From Prevotella veroralis DSM 19559 = JCM 6290 (lineage in GTDB: Bacteria > Bacteroidota > Bacteroidia > Bacteroidales > Bacteroidaceae): 64,000 nt of DNA. Position numbers and translations under genes: made by a program. Each line of letters opens with the position of its first letter. Position 1 is the stretch's first letter. Positions 42,129-50,633 of this stretch are shown here, one piece after another. The notes under the pieces were generated by a model that saw only the letters and a program-made list of their open reading frames with translations, did not search any database and was not told where the DNA came from. The stretch spans positions 48,681-112,680 of the forward strand of contig NZ_KB898333.1 in the NCBI RefSeq assembly GCF_000377625.1, in the 5' to 3' direction.

Positions 42129-42560
42129 ATGGAACAGCAGAAAGTAAATATCACATCTTCGATGAAGAAAAAAGGATATAGCTCCTCCTCTCATTACCGC
42201 ATAAGTTCGGTGGTTGATGAAAGTGAGCGTTTGGTGGCGACTAAGTTTGTGCAGTGGGACGTTGAGACATTGGACAAATTGAGTGGCAGTAAGGTGTATC
42301 TTCTCCGTTTGAAACTCAATCGTGGGGAGCGAATGAGCCGTGAAGAAAAGAATTGGCTTGCCGAAGCGGTGAACACCAACACCCACTTCCGTACAGCCGT
42401 TCCCCTAATGGGTTATCGGTTTGACTTTATGGACGTATTGAAGAAGTATTTGGTCAATCAATACGGACATTGGTCAGAGTATTATGCACCCGACCGCACC
42501 AGCCTAAAAAGTTTCCTTTGCGGACAGATAAACCAAATAGTAGAAATTCCCAAACATTAA
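42129..42560 (+). CDS. Hypothetical element protein, 143 aa
   Basis: From ATG 42129 (M-E-Q-Q-K-V-N-I-T). Polar, mixed alpha/beta, no signal peptide and no membrane helix. Contains K-V-Y-L-L-R-L-K-L-N-R-G-E and ends V-E-I-P-K-H. The earlier open frame back to 41973 is not needed. It starts a run of closely spaced element genes (next ATG 7 bp after its stop). Similar ORFs occur near PcfK in Bacteroidetes elements; function unknown. Confidence 0.65.
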   Translation: MEQQKVNITSSMKKKGYSSSSHYRISSVVDESERLVATKFVQWDVETLDKLSGSKVYLLRLKLNRGERMSREEKNWLAEAVNTNTHFRTAVPLMGYRFDFMDVLKKYLVNQYGHWSEYYAPDRTSLKSFLCGQINQIVEIPKH

Positions 42561-42566
42561 ACGACT

Positions 42567-42983
42567 ATGAAAGGAACAGAACATTTTACGAGAGCAATAG
42601 CCGAGTATCTCAATCAGCGTGCAGCGACAGACCCTTTGTTTGCTCCCAACTTGATGAAGCCTAACAAGAGCATCGAGGAGTGTGTAACTTACATCTTGAA
42701 CCAAGTACAGGCGAGTGGGTGCAATGGCTTTGAGGACGATGAAATCTATTCAATGGCAGTCCACTACTATGACGAGGACGAAATCGAAGTGGGGAAAGCA
42801 ACCACGTGCAGAGTGGCAGTAAATCATCTTGTAGAACTCACAGAGGAGGAGAAAGCCGAAGCAAGGCAAGAAGCCATCAAGCAGTACCAACGTGAGGAAC
42901 TCGCCAAGATACAGAGCCGTAACGCAAGACCACAAAAGAAAGAAACGGCAGAGGTTGCACAACCTTCATTGTTTGACTTCTAA
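42567..42983 (+). CDS. PcfK-like protein
   Basis: 138 aa. PcfK-family features: M-K-G-T-E-H-F-T-R-A-I-A-E-Y-L, S-I-E-E-C-V-T-Y-I-L-N-Q-V, and a Q/E-rich C-terminus ending P-S-L-F-D-F. PcfK and PcfJ genes are a frequent pair in conjugative elements; their biochemical roles are not known. PcfJ is two genes downstream here, with ArdA between. Confidence 0.85.
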   Translation: MKGTEHFTRAIAEYLNQRAATDPLFAPNLMKPNKSIEECVTYILNQVQASGCNGFEDDEIYSMAVHYYDEDEIEVGKATTCRVAVNHLVELTEEEKAEARQEAIKQYQREELAKIQSRNARPQKKETAEVAQPSLFDF

Positions 42984-42995
42984 AAAACAAAGACT

Positions 42996-43526
42996 ATGGA
43001 ACGATACGATTTAAGCGAAGCACGCATCTATGTAGGCACATATGCCAAGTATAACGAAGGCTCACTAAGAGGTAAGTGGATAGACCTTTCTGATTGTTAC
43101 GACCAAGACGAGTTTATGGAAGTATGCCACGAACTCCACCAAGACGAGGAAGAACCCGAATTGATGTTCCAAGATTGGGAGAACATTCCCGAAGCATTTA
43201 TTGACGAGGGGCATTTGGATAGCAACTTCTTTGAACTGAGGGACGAGTTGGAGAATTTGGACGGTATGAATGTGAGTGCCTTTTGGATATGGGTAGAGAA
43301 TACCGGCAAGGATTTAACCGAATCCCTCTATTACCTAATGAGGCAATTCAATTCCGCTTTTGTAGGCAGATATGTGAGCAAAGAGGAGTTTGCAAGAGAA
43401 ATGGTAAGTATGGAGCACGAACTATCCGAATTTGCAGAGCGATACTTTGATTATGACAAGTATGCGGACGAACTCTTTGACGAGGGGTATTGGTTTGAGA
43501 GTGGATATGTATTCCGTGACGAGTAA
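42996..43526 (+). CDS. ardA: Antirestriction protein ArdA
   Basis: 176 aa, a highly acidic DNA mimic that blocks type I restriction enzymes when the element enters a new host. The A-R-I-Y-V-G-T-Y-A-K-Y-N-E-G-S start and the rest of the ArdA fold (G-K-W-I-D-L, Y-D-K-Y-A-D-E-L-F) are present. It starts 13 bp after PcfK. Confidence 0.9.
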   Translation: MERYDLSEARIYVGTYAKYNEGSLRGKWIDLSDCYDQDEFMEVCHELHQDEEEPELMFQDWENIPEAFIDEGHLDSNFFELRDELENLDGMNVSAFWIWVENTGKDLTESLYYLMRQFNSAFVGRYVSKEEFAREMVSMEHELSEFAERYFDYDKYADELFDEGYWFESGYVFRDE

Positions 43527-43570
43527 AGGGTAAGCCAAATGTACTCACACTAACGATAGGAGAAAAAAAG

Positions 43571-44842
43571 ATGAAACCAAGAAATAAATTTCAGAAGCAA
43601 GTGGCGGAGTTGGCAACCCAACTCCCCACCATTACCGATAAGCAAGAGCAATGGGCATACACGCATCTTTTTGAGCATATTGCCAAGCGCAACACGAAAG
43701 GCGAACACACTTGTTTGGAGTGTGGACACCAATGGACGGACACACGGCATAAAGGCAAGACCACCATTTGCCCCCATTGCGGAACGAAACTCACCATACA
43801 TACAGAACGGCAGAGGGTATTTAAGGATATTGCATACTATTGCGTACTCACCACCTTCAAAGGCTACCAAGTGATACGTTACTTCTATATGGAGGTGTAC
43901 CGCAAGCAAGGACAACCGATAAGACGATTTTGTTCGGAGGTGGTTGAGCGTTGGATTGCTCCCGACGGCAAAAGCGCAGTGTTGGCACGACTTCGCCCGA
44001 TGAGTTGTTGGTATGATACGTGGCAGTTTGGCAGTGATTTGGAAATCCGCCCCGACAAGCCTTTGTACGACATACTTCCACACGGCATTTACCCACGTTA
44101 TGGAGTGATGAAGGACATCAAGCGCAACGGATTTAAGGGAGCGTTCCACGACCTTACCCCCTTTGAGTTGTTCCATTCCATTCTTACGGATAACAAGGCG
44201 GAAACCTTATTGAAGTCTGGACAATTCTCCCTACTTCGCCACTTTATTAGGGACAGATATGCCAAGATTGACAAGTATTGGGCATCTATCCGCATTTGTT
44301 TGCGCAACGGCTACCAAGTAGAGGACGGCAATTTGTGGTGTGATATGATTGATACACTTGCGACACTCGACAAGGACACACGTAGTCCAAAGTATGTTTG
44401 CCCCAACGACCTAAGAGCAGCGCACGACCATTACCAAGCCAAGCGCAGAGCAATGAAAGAACGTGAGAATATTATCAAGAAGCGCAAGGAAGCGATGGAA
44501 GCCGAACAAGCATACAAGCAACTCAAAGCAAAATTCTTTGGCATAGAGTTTACTGACGGCATTATCCGCATCCACGTTTTGGAGAGTGTGCAGGAGCATT
44601 TAGAGGAAGGCACGGCAATGCACCATTGCGTATATGACGCACACTATTACAGCAAACCGCAGTCGCTTATCTTCTCTGCCACAAAGGACGGAGAGCGCAT
44701 CGAGACCATCGAGGTATCATTGGAAACGATGAAAGTGGTGCAAAGTCGTGGCGTGTGCAACAAGAACACCGAGTACCACGAGCAGATACTCGCCTTGATG
44801 CAGAAGAATATGAGAATGATAGCGCAGAGAGCAACCGCATAA
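43571..44842 (+). CDS. PcfJ-like protein
   Basis: 423 aa. An N-terminal zinc-finger block (C-L-E-C-G-H-Q-W, C-P-H-C-G-T-K) is followed by the PcfJ region, with E-G-T-A-M-H-H-C-V near residue 350. Function unknown; found with PcfK in conjugative elements. A basic helical stretch (K-K-R-K-E-A-M-E-A-E) lies near residue 300. Probably in one operon with PcfK and ArdA. Confidence 0.85.
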   Translation: MKPRNKFQKQVAELATQLPTITDKQEQWAYTHLFEHIAKRNTKGEHTCLECGHQWTDTRHKGKTTICPHCGTKLTIHTERQRVFKDIAYYCVLTTFKGYQVIRYFYMEVYRKQGQPIRRFCSEVVERWIAPDGKSAVLARLRPMSCWYDTWQFGSDLEIRPDKPLYDILPHGIYPRYGVMKDIKRNGFKGAFHDLTPFELFHSILTDNKAETLLKSGQFSLLRHFIRDRYAKIDKYWASIRICLRNGYQVEDGNLWCDMIDTLATLDKDTRSPKYVCPNDLRAAHDHYQAKRRAMKERENIIKKRKEAMEAEQAYKQLKAKFFGIEFTDGIIRIHVLESVQEHLEEGTAMHHCVYDAHYYSKPQSLIFSATKDGERIETIEVSLETMKVVQSRGVCNKNTEYHEQILALMQKNMRMIAQRATA

Positions 44843-44865
44843 CACAATCCATAAAACAAAGCAAT

Positions 44866-45120
44866 ATGAAAGTACAGATAGAAGGCATTATTCGCAGTTG
44901 GGCAGACGAAATTCCCAACATCATCGTGAGAGTTATCAATGGCATAAGCATAGCCGAGAACAAGGAGGAGTTGCAGACCGCACTCCTCCAAATCTCCCAA
45001 GAAACGGAACTTGACAAGTTTTTTGTCTATGGTTACGGAGCGCACCATTTTGGGCTCACTCACCGCAGGTTATCGAATGGCGAGCCGATGGAACACAGAT
45101 TACTCATTGCTGAATTTTGA
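44866..45120 (+). CDS. Small element protein, 84 aa
   Basis: From ATG 44866 (M-K-V-Q-I-E-G-I-I). Soluble, acidic in the first half, with G-A-H-H-F-G-L-T-H-R-R near the end. It starts 24 bp after PcfJ and ends 5 bp before the next gene. I recognise no family; position in the PcfK/ArdA/PcfJ operon suggests an element accessory role. Confidence 0.6.
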   Translation: MKVQIEGIIRSWADEIPNIIVRVINGISIAENKEELQTALLQISQETELDKFFVYGYGAHHFGLTHRRLSNGEPMEHRLLIAEF

Positions 45121-45124
45121 AGAT

Positions 45125-45343
45125 ATGGAAAGGAAAGTTTACAGAGTACGCACCCAATACGTTTTTGAAGGAGTGTTTGAGGTTGCAGCCACAGACCGAG
45201 AGGAAGCCGAGCGCAAAATCCTTGAAGATTGTGGAATGGTGATGGGCAGAGGAGTACACAGCACCCTGCCCGATGAACAAATCAATTGGGCTTTTGATAC
45301 CCACCCCGAAGAACGGATAATTGAAACAACCGAAAAGCCCTAA
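45125..45343 (+). CDS. Small element protein, 72 aa
   Basis: From ATG 45125 (M-E-R-K-V-Y-R-V-R-T). Starts with alternating strands (Y-R-V-R-T-Q-Y-V-F-E-G-V-F-E-V), then A-T-D-R-E-E-A-E-R-K, a pattern seen in small DpnD/PcfM-like proteins. That similarity is weak and I give no function. Its stop codon lies inside the 96-bp repeat that begins at 45341. Confidence 0.55.
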   Translation: MERKVYRVRTQYVFEGVFEVAATDREEAERKILEDCGMVMGRGVHSTLPDEQINWAFDTHPEERIIETTEKP

Positions 45344-45436
45344 CACAATGAGCCACGCAACCTCAAAATTGCGTGGCTTCTTTTCTTTTTCTTTGAACGA
45401 GCAGGCGACCAAAGAAAAGAAGCAAAAGAAAGTCGC
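45341..45436 (+). repeat. 96-bp terminator module, copy 1
   Basis: Contains the hairpin GCCACGCAA / TTGCGTGGC followed by a T-rich tract (terminator, plus strand), then CTTTG/CAAAG inverted bases and an A-rich tract. It is repeated at 48748-48844 in the same orientation with three differences, one of them an added A in the hairpin loop. Confidence 0.9.
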
Positions 45437-45510
45437 GATGCATAATACTCTCTGCAACTCAACTCTTGCTTGAAATTCAATTGGTCAGGACTCAATGGCT
45501 TGCCTTAACC

Positions 45511-45534
45511 ATTATGAAAAATCTTTTTCATAAT
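45511..45534. terminator. 24-bp perfect palindrome after the methyltransferase
   Basis: ATTATGAAAAA / TTTTTCATAAT with a 2-bp centre. It lies just past the stop of the minus-strand methyltransferase (45544), and its T-rich half could end that transcript. Confidence 0.5.
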
Positions 45535-45543
45535 ACTTCAAAA

Positions 45544-46338
45544 TCACCGCTCTGCAACGACTGAAAAAAGTATAGGTATCATTCCTTTTCTGTCTTTCAG
45601 ATAATACATCCCCCTATCTTCCTCCATATTTCCAAACAAGTTAAAGGGCGAGTAATCGTACTCTTGAAAATCAACTATTCGCAGATTAGCATGCAATAAT
45701 CCTTGAAGTACCTTAGACAACCCATGATTCCAAGTTACCTCCACATATTCCTTACCAGCCTCTGAAGCGTTTGTATATGTTTGCGACGTACTTATATAAG
45801 GCTCTTCCCTTGAATAAGCAGATTCTACTCTCTCAAACTTTGTATCAAACATCCACAAGACAGGATGAAATTCCACCATTACAAATTTCCCGTCAGGCTT
45901 GAGATAACGACTTACGATTCTTCCCCATTCATCAAGATTGGGAAACCAATTGATAACGCCATAACTTGTGAAAACAATATCAAAAGTTTCGTCTAAATAG
46001 TCCGGTAAATCAAAGATATTGCAACAGACAAACCTTGTGTCTGTCCCGGAGTCTTTGGCAAGTTGGCGTGCCTTTCTTATCGCTTCATCAGATAAATCAA
46101 TACCCGTCACTTCACCACCCATGCGCGACAGAGAAATCGAATTCAATCCGAAGTGGCATTGCAAGTGCAAAATCTTCTTCCCCCTGATATTACCAAGCAG
46201 CCCCAACTCGATAGGATTTAGTGACGACTTTCCCTCCACAAAGCCCTTGACATCATAAAAATCGGAATCATAGTGTTCTTGGGTCCTTTGATTCCAACTA
46301 CTTTTATTGCTTTCTATGAAATTATAGTCCGCTTTCAT
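45544..46338 (-). CDS. Class I SAM-dependent methyltransferase
   Basis: About 264 aa from ATG 46338 (M-K-A-D-Y-N-F-I-E-S-N). Motif I is K-I-L-H-L-Q-C-H-F-G (SAM loop), then G-I-D-L-S-D-E-A-I for the ribose, and I-V-F-T-S-Y-G-V-I-N-W. These enzymes transfer a methyl group to small molecules; the substrate is unknown. It is the first cargo gene after the 96-bp repeat. Not related closely to the other two methyltransferases here (47822, 51585). Confidence 0.85.
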   Translation of the reverse strand: MKADYNFIESNKSSWNQRTQEHYDSDFYDVKGFVEGKSSLNPIELGLLGNIRGKKILHLQCHFGLNSISLSRMGGEVTGIDLSDEAIRKARQLAKDSGTDTRFVCCNIFDLPDYLDETFDIVFTSYGVINWFPNLDEWGRIVSRYLKPDGKFVMVEFHPVLWMFDTKFERVESAYSREEPYISTSQTYTNASEAGKEYVEVTWNHGLSKVLQGLLHANLRIVDFQEYDYSPFNLFGNMEEDRGMYYLKDRKGMIPILFSVVAER

Positions 46339-46427
46339 TATGTTTTCTTTTTCTAATGGAGCAACCGCACGCCCTGCGATTGCTCCGCTTTGTCTCAATT
46401 TGCTTACACCTAACTTCCTGTACTCAA

Positions 46428-47416
46428 TTACTTCAGCTTCTCGATAGGCAGCCCACCCGGCTCTCCGGGCTGAATCTTAAACTCCACGTCCACGAGTTTG
46501 CCGTCCACGATGCACACCCAGAAGGGATTGTCCACGTCGTCGGTCACCATCTTATAGGCGCGTTCCGAGCCGGTGCCCGCAGCAAGGCCTGTGAACTTCA
46601 TCACGCCCGGCGTGAAGTGGGCATCCTGCTCATAGGCGGCGATAAGCGACTCCACGCGCTTCACCTCCTCGGGCTTCTTTCCGCCCGATGCCGTACCCTT
46701 AGAGGTCTGCATCTGCGCACGGCTCTGATTGTAGGCGGTGTTGGTGTCGTCGATGAGCTTGTTGAGCTTCGTGATAAACGTGGCGAGTTCGGCTGCCGGT
46801 GCGGCGATGCTGAAAGCAAAGGCCACGGTGGTCATCTCGTCGTACTCGGCGTTCATTTTTTCACGTACAGGCTTGGCGGCACCAAGGTTGGCAGCAAGCT
46901 GCGATACGGCGCGGCTTTCTAGCAGCGAGGCGTAGCGGTGATGGTGGCGGAGAGCTGGTCAACTGCGGGCTGGAGGGCAAGCGTCTGAACGTGCGCCTTG
47001 AGGTCGGGCTTGGCAAGGTCGGTGAGCAGACCGCGTGCCTGTTGCACCTCCTGCCGCTGCGCCATTCGCTGGATGCCGGCGTATGTCTTAGTGGCATTAT
47101 AGAGCGTGGTGGCAGCAGCCTTCTGCGCGGCAACGGGGCTCTGCCTCGCGCTGCGGATGGCCGAGAAGATGTAGGTTATCAGGTCGTCGGTCTGCTTGTC
47201 TATCACCGCAATCTCGGCTGTCTCGTCCGAAATGCGGCTCTGCGCCACGATGTCGGTCAGCAATTTCAGATCGGCATCGAAAGCAGTAAGTGTGGCGGCA
47301 CCCACGTGCAGTTTCTCGACAGTGCCCTCGTGAATGAGGTTACTCACTTGCTGAGCGAAATAGGCATATTCAGCGTTATTCAACTTCTGTAGATTGATAA
47401 TGCGAACCTTCTCCAT
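46428..47416 (-). pseudogene. DUF6261 gene with frameshift
   Basis: Two ORFs together match one DUF6261 protein: 47416-46919 (N-terminal, M-E-K-V-R-I-I-N-L-Q-K-L-N-N-A) and 46856-46428 (C-terminal, ends G-L-P-I-E-K-L-K). The frame changes near 46932. Adding one base there restores Y-A-S-L-L-E-S-R-A-V-S-Q-L-A-A-N and joins the halves. Either a recent mutation or a base-call error. The GC content looks much higher than its neighbours, so it was probably acquired separately. Function of the family unknown. Confidence 0.8.
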
Positions 47417-47522
47417 CTTGATCTTGGTTTAGGGGTTGATAAAAATTGTTGCTCAAATTTTAGTAAAAGATTGCAAGAATCCAAGCGTTTTCGCTTCATT
47501 TTTACTCGCAAAATGGATTTTT

Positions 47523-47720
47523 GAGGTCGAAATCCCATTCCGCACCACCTGCAAAATGGAATAATGAGGTCGAAATCCCATTCCGCACTACTTGCGAAAT
47601 ACAATATTGAGGTCGAAATCCCACTCCGCACCACCTGCTAAATGCAATATTGAGGTCAAAATCCCACTCCGCACCACTTGCTAAATGGAATTCAGGGAGG
47701 CAAAGTCCCACTCCGCAAAA
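47523..47720. repeat. 43-bp tandem repeat, about 4.6 copies
   Basis: Units at 47523, 47566, 47609, 47652 and a partial at 47695, each 43 bp, with core GAGGTCGAAATCCCACTCCG. Because 43 is not a multiple of three, the ORFs seen across it (rich in A-E-W-D-F-D-L) are not genes. I recall the same short sequence as a dispersed Bacteroidetes repeat. It lies between the DUF6261 pseudogene and the TcmP-like gene. Confidence 0.9.
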
Positions 47721-47768
47721 ACAATAGAATACCTATAAATAAGTATTGTATTGGCTTTATGATCTTTA

Positions 47769-47776
47769 TATCTTTG
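47769..47776 (+). promoter_or_regulatory. -7 box of the TcmP-like gene
   Basis: TATCTTTG, 45 bp before ATG 47822. Confidence 0.5.
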
Positions 47777-47821
47777 TAGCATAATTGGACGAATAAATTG
47801 TCATTTGAAAATAAAGATAAA

Positions 47822-48631
47822 ATGGAAACAAAGCAACTTACAAGTATTCCCGAAACGATGCTGATACCTTTATGGGCTAAAGCAACGGAGTATAACCATC
47901 CGAGACCAATCCTATCCGACCCCTTTGCTGCCGAGATGATAGGGCAAGTGGACTATGATTTTACCAAATTTAAGGGTGCAAAGATGTCTCAGGTGGGCGT
48001 GTGTGTACGTGCGAAGCTGATAGATGACGAGACAAAAGAATTCTTGGCCCAGCACCCGGATGCCGTAGTGATACAGTTGGGGGCTGGTATTGATGCCCGT
48101 TATCAGCGCTTAGGCAAGCCGAATGTCGGTCATTGGTACGATCTTGACCTGCCCGAAGTCATTGCCATCCGCCGTCAACTCCTGCCCGAAACCGAAAAGA
48201 ACACCTACCTGTCCCTATCGCTTTTTGATGAAGAATGGATTAAAACGGTAAAGAAGCACAATGCTCCTGTGCTCATCATACTTGAAGGTGTGCTGATGTA
48301 TTTCGATGAAGAGCAGGTAAAAACTTTCTTTAATATGGTGTGTTCTCAACTCAATAACACTACCATCCTTTTGGAAATTCTGGCGTATATGCTCGTAAAA
48401 CACGCGAAACAACACGATGCCGTAAGTAAGACCGAGCATAAAGCAGAGTTCAGATGGTCGATATTGAATACTGCGGATATGGAACAATGGCACCCGCATT
48501 TGCATCTATTAAAGGAGTATTATATGAGCGATTATGATCAAGGACGTTACCCCTTCCTCTTCCGGATGCTCTATAAGGTACCTTCCTTTTACCGTCGCGG
48601 TAACCAGCGTGTAGCAAAGTTCTGTATTTAG
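47822..48631 (+). CDS. O-methyltransferase of the LCMT/TcmP type
   Basis: About 269 aa from ATG 47822 (M-E-T-K-Q-L-T-S-I-P-E-T). Leucine carboxyl methyltransferase-like fold: V-I-Q-L-G-A-G-I-D-A-R-Y-Q-R-L for SAM, W-Y-D-L-D-L-P-E-V, and I-L-E-G-V-L-M-Y-F. Bacterial members (TcmP-like) methylate carboxylates of small molecules; the substrate here is unknown. It lies in the cargo interval between the two 96-bp repeats. A terminator copy (48748) follows. Confidence 0.87.
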   Translation: METKQLTSIPETMLIPLWAKATEYNHPRPILSDPFAAEMIGQVDYDFTKFKGAKMSQVGVCVRAKLIDDETKEFLAQHPDAVVIQLGAGIDARYQRLGKPNVGHWYDLDLPEVIAIRRQLLPETEKNTYLSLSLFDEEWIKTVKKHNAPVLIILEGVLMYFDEEQVKTFFNMVCSQLNNTTILLEILAYMLVKHAKQHDAVSKTEHKAEFRWSILNTADMEQWHPHLHLLKEYYMSDYDQGRYPFLFRMLYKVPSFYRRGNQRVAKFCI

Positions 48632-48747
48632 ACAGGAGCAGAGGTCATTTCTCATCTAATAAGTTGGTAGGGAATAAGAAAACTATCGTTTCTTTATATT
48701 GAGCACAGGAAAAATCTAAGGCTATACTTGGAATAACTGAAAAGTCA

Positions 48748-48844
48748 TAACACAAAGAGCCACGCAACCTCAAAAATTGCGTGGCTTCTTTTCTTTTTCT
48801 TTGAACAAGCAGGCGACCAAAGAAAAGAAGCAAAAGAAAGTCGC
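48748..48844 (+). repeat. 96-bp terminator module, copy 2
   Basis: 97 bp, nearly identical to 45341-45436, same orientation. It again holds GCCACGCAA / TTGCGTGGC plus a T-rich tract, and here ends the TcmP-like transcript. The 3.3 kb between the copies could be lost by recombination between them. Confidence 0.9.
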
Positions 48845-48866
48845 AGGAAATATCTTTTAAAGTCCT

Positions 48867-49973
48867 TTAATTTTGATAGTCGGCATTATCTATTATTTCA
48901 ATATCATCTGACAACACTTTTGTAAATGAATTATCTACAATTAAGAAAATTTTCAGATTTATTGTAGCTGTGTCAGATGCCGCCATATAATGCTTATTCC
49001 AATCATTGTCCCAAACCTGAGGTAATTCTTCTTCATCCATGCACATTGCATCTGCCTTAAATAAAAAGACATCAAAAGTACATTCTACATTGACAGTATA
49101 CTCAATTACAACTTCATTTTCTGATATTTGTCGTACTTCATCTAATTTAATTTCAGGCTTTCCTATTTCTACCACAGAGGGATTTTCAAATTCCTGCCTA
49201 AACGGACTATTCTCGTAATCAAATTGTCGATATAATAAAAATTTATCTAAACGCTGTTCAGTTTCATGAATAATATTAATATCTGCATAGCTACCATGGG
49301 ATTGAAAAGCATCTTTGATTTTTTGAAGGATTTTTTGTTTGGGCTTAGCAAACTTCTTAATGAACACATCAATATCCTCTACAACTTCAACATGATCTTC
49401 ATTTATATTTAATTTAGACAAATCTTCTCGCAAATCAGGATGTAGATCACCTTCTAAGCAAAAGTCCTTATGATTCTTGTTTATAAACACCACTTGTGGC
49501 ATATCGAACAGATCATTAGGTTTAGTGCATATTGTAAGGAGACTCTCCCATATAAGAGCATCTCGATACCCTTTCCCACTTTCTTGAAAAGGCCTTTTAC
49601 GAGCAAGGTCGCGACTTACTAAATCTTTGTGAGAAGTAGAAGGATATGGTATAATATTTATATTTAGACGCCTAATTTGAGCATTAAAAAAAATGGCATA
49701 TTCTTCTTTTTCTTTTGTGATAACATCAATTGATTTTTGAGACAAATTCACTTTTTTGTCAGTCAATCTTTCAAAGTCGGAAAAAACTTTATCTATTTTC
49801 GTTTTACAATCTTGTATTTTTTCGCAATATTTATTTATAGACTCATCTATAACTACTGCAGGAATGTAAATTGTAGCCCCTATAGATTTTGCTGATTCGC
49901 ATAAATCTTTAATTTTAGCTCCATTTAAATGAAAATCGCTAAAAATAATATTTGTATCTAATACTACTTTCAT
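48867..49973 (-). CDS. DUF4935 PIN-domain protein
   Basis: 368 aa. N-terminal PIN-like nuclease domain: V-V-L-D-T-N-I-I-F-S (first Asp), I-P-A-V-V-I-D-E-S (Glu), then a further acidic site in Y-R-D-A-L-I-W-E and V-F-I-N-K-N-H-K-D-F. The middle is helical, and the C-terminal 110 residues are beta-rich (V-V-I-E-Y-T-V-N-V-E-C-T-F-D-V-F-L-F). PIN proteins of this group are expected to cut RNA. AT-rich relative to the tra genes. No antitoxin partner is adjacent. A role in defence or toxicity is possible but not shown. Confidence 0.8.
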   Translation of the reverse strand: MKVVLDTNIIFSDFHLNGAKIKDLCESAKSIGATIYIPAVVIDESINKYCEKIQDCKTKIDKVFSDFERLTDKKVNLSQKSIDVITKEKEEYAIFFNAQIRRLNINIIPYPSTSHKDLVSRDLARKRPFQESGKGYRDALIWESLLTICTKPNDLFDMPQVVFINKNHKDFCLEGDLHPDLREDLSKLNINEDHVEVVEDIDVFIKKFAKPKQKILQKIKDAFQSHGSYADINIIHETEQRLDKFLLYRQFDYENSPFRQEFENPSVVEIGKPEIKLDEVRQISENEVVIEYTVNVECTFDVFLFKADAMCMDEEELPQVWDNDWNKHYMAASDTATINLKIFLIVDNSFTKVLSDDIEIIDNADYQN

Positions 49974-49988
49974 AAACTATATTTTCTA

Positions 49989-49996
49989 CAAAGTTA
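49989..49996 (-). promoter_or_regulatory. -7 box of the PIN gene
   Basis: TAACTTTG on the minus strand, 16 bp before the start codon, so the leader is very short. Confidence 0.6.
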
Positions 49997-50086
49997 CTAC
50001 TTTTAGGGGAACTAATAGCATTTTATGTTTAATTCCTAATTATCTAATATACAAAAGATGAAGTTCAACATATCGTCGCCCTTACC

Positions 50087-50440
50087 AATTATCGTAACAC
50101 CTTGCCTTTATATTGACAGAAAAAGATAAATTCACGGTAGAAACTTCTGTTGCCCGAGTCTATTTTCCGTAGCAATCTACTCTTAGGATGTTTGCTATAT
50201 TCCAGCATCCTGCCCGCTCCAACGTTGTAGGATAAGGCGGCAAGTAATAGGGTATCTTTGTCATATTTTTGAAATACTCAAAGTATTTCAAAAGGTCAGC
50301 ACGAAGCAGTGAGTCTGCTTGCCGTTCCGACATATTAGGAGAGAAGCATTCACCAGACAAAAGCTGATGACCATACCCGACGTAAGGGTGATCCTTCTTG
50401 CCGTGCTTCCCTCAAAATATTTGATGCAGACCACCGCCCG
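50087..50440 (-). pseudogene. Degraded second copy of the tra-operon lysozyme gene
   Basis: Minus-strand reading matches the lysozyme at 52552-53061: S-E-R-Q-A-D-S-L-L-R-A-D-L corresponds to T-E-W-Q-A-D-S-L-L-R-A-D-L, and S-F-Y-R-E-F-I-F-F-C to N-F-Y-R-E-F-V-S-F-C. Frame breaks lie near 50400 (one base lost) and around 50160-50290, with a stop at 50160. Homology ends sharply near 50440, where another gene fragment begins. Confidence 0.8.
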
Positions 50441-50454
50441 TTCAATTACAAACC

Positions 50455-50571
50455 GGTGCCCGTGCCGTGCGCGGTTTGTCGGACGTGGACATCGAGTGGG
50501 AAGAATGGAAAGGCAAGCTCGATGCAGAAGATTCTGGTACTTCTGGAGGCGGAACTAACCCCAATCCATAA
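50455..50571 (+). pseudogene. C-terminal fragment of an unrecognised protein
   Basis: A 38-codon plus-strand frame reads G-A-R-A-V-R-G-L-S-D-V-D-I-E-W-E-E-W and ends with a glycine/asparagine-rich tail and TAA. The N-terminal part is missing. It abuts the lysozyme remnant head-to-head. The terminator at 50604 fits it. Family not recognised with confidence. Confidence 0.5.
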
Positions 50572-50603
50572 CCGAAAGAATTTTATAACTCTCTAATTTT
50601 TTA

Positions 50604-50633
50604 GGAGCCGGTCGCAGTGATGCGGTCGGCTCC
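50604..50633 (+). terminator. Terminator after the fragment at 50455
   Basis: A 12-bp stem (50604-50615 with 50622-50633, two G-U pairs) and 6-nt loop, followed by CTTAATTGTTT. Confidence 0.65.

Noticed and set aside
47380..47711. Two ORFs rich in A-E-W-D-F-D-L on the minus strand
   Set aside because: They are read from a 43-bp tandem repeat. The period is not a multiple of three, so the same peptide returns in different frames by chance of the repeat.
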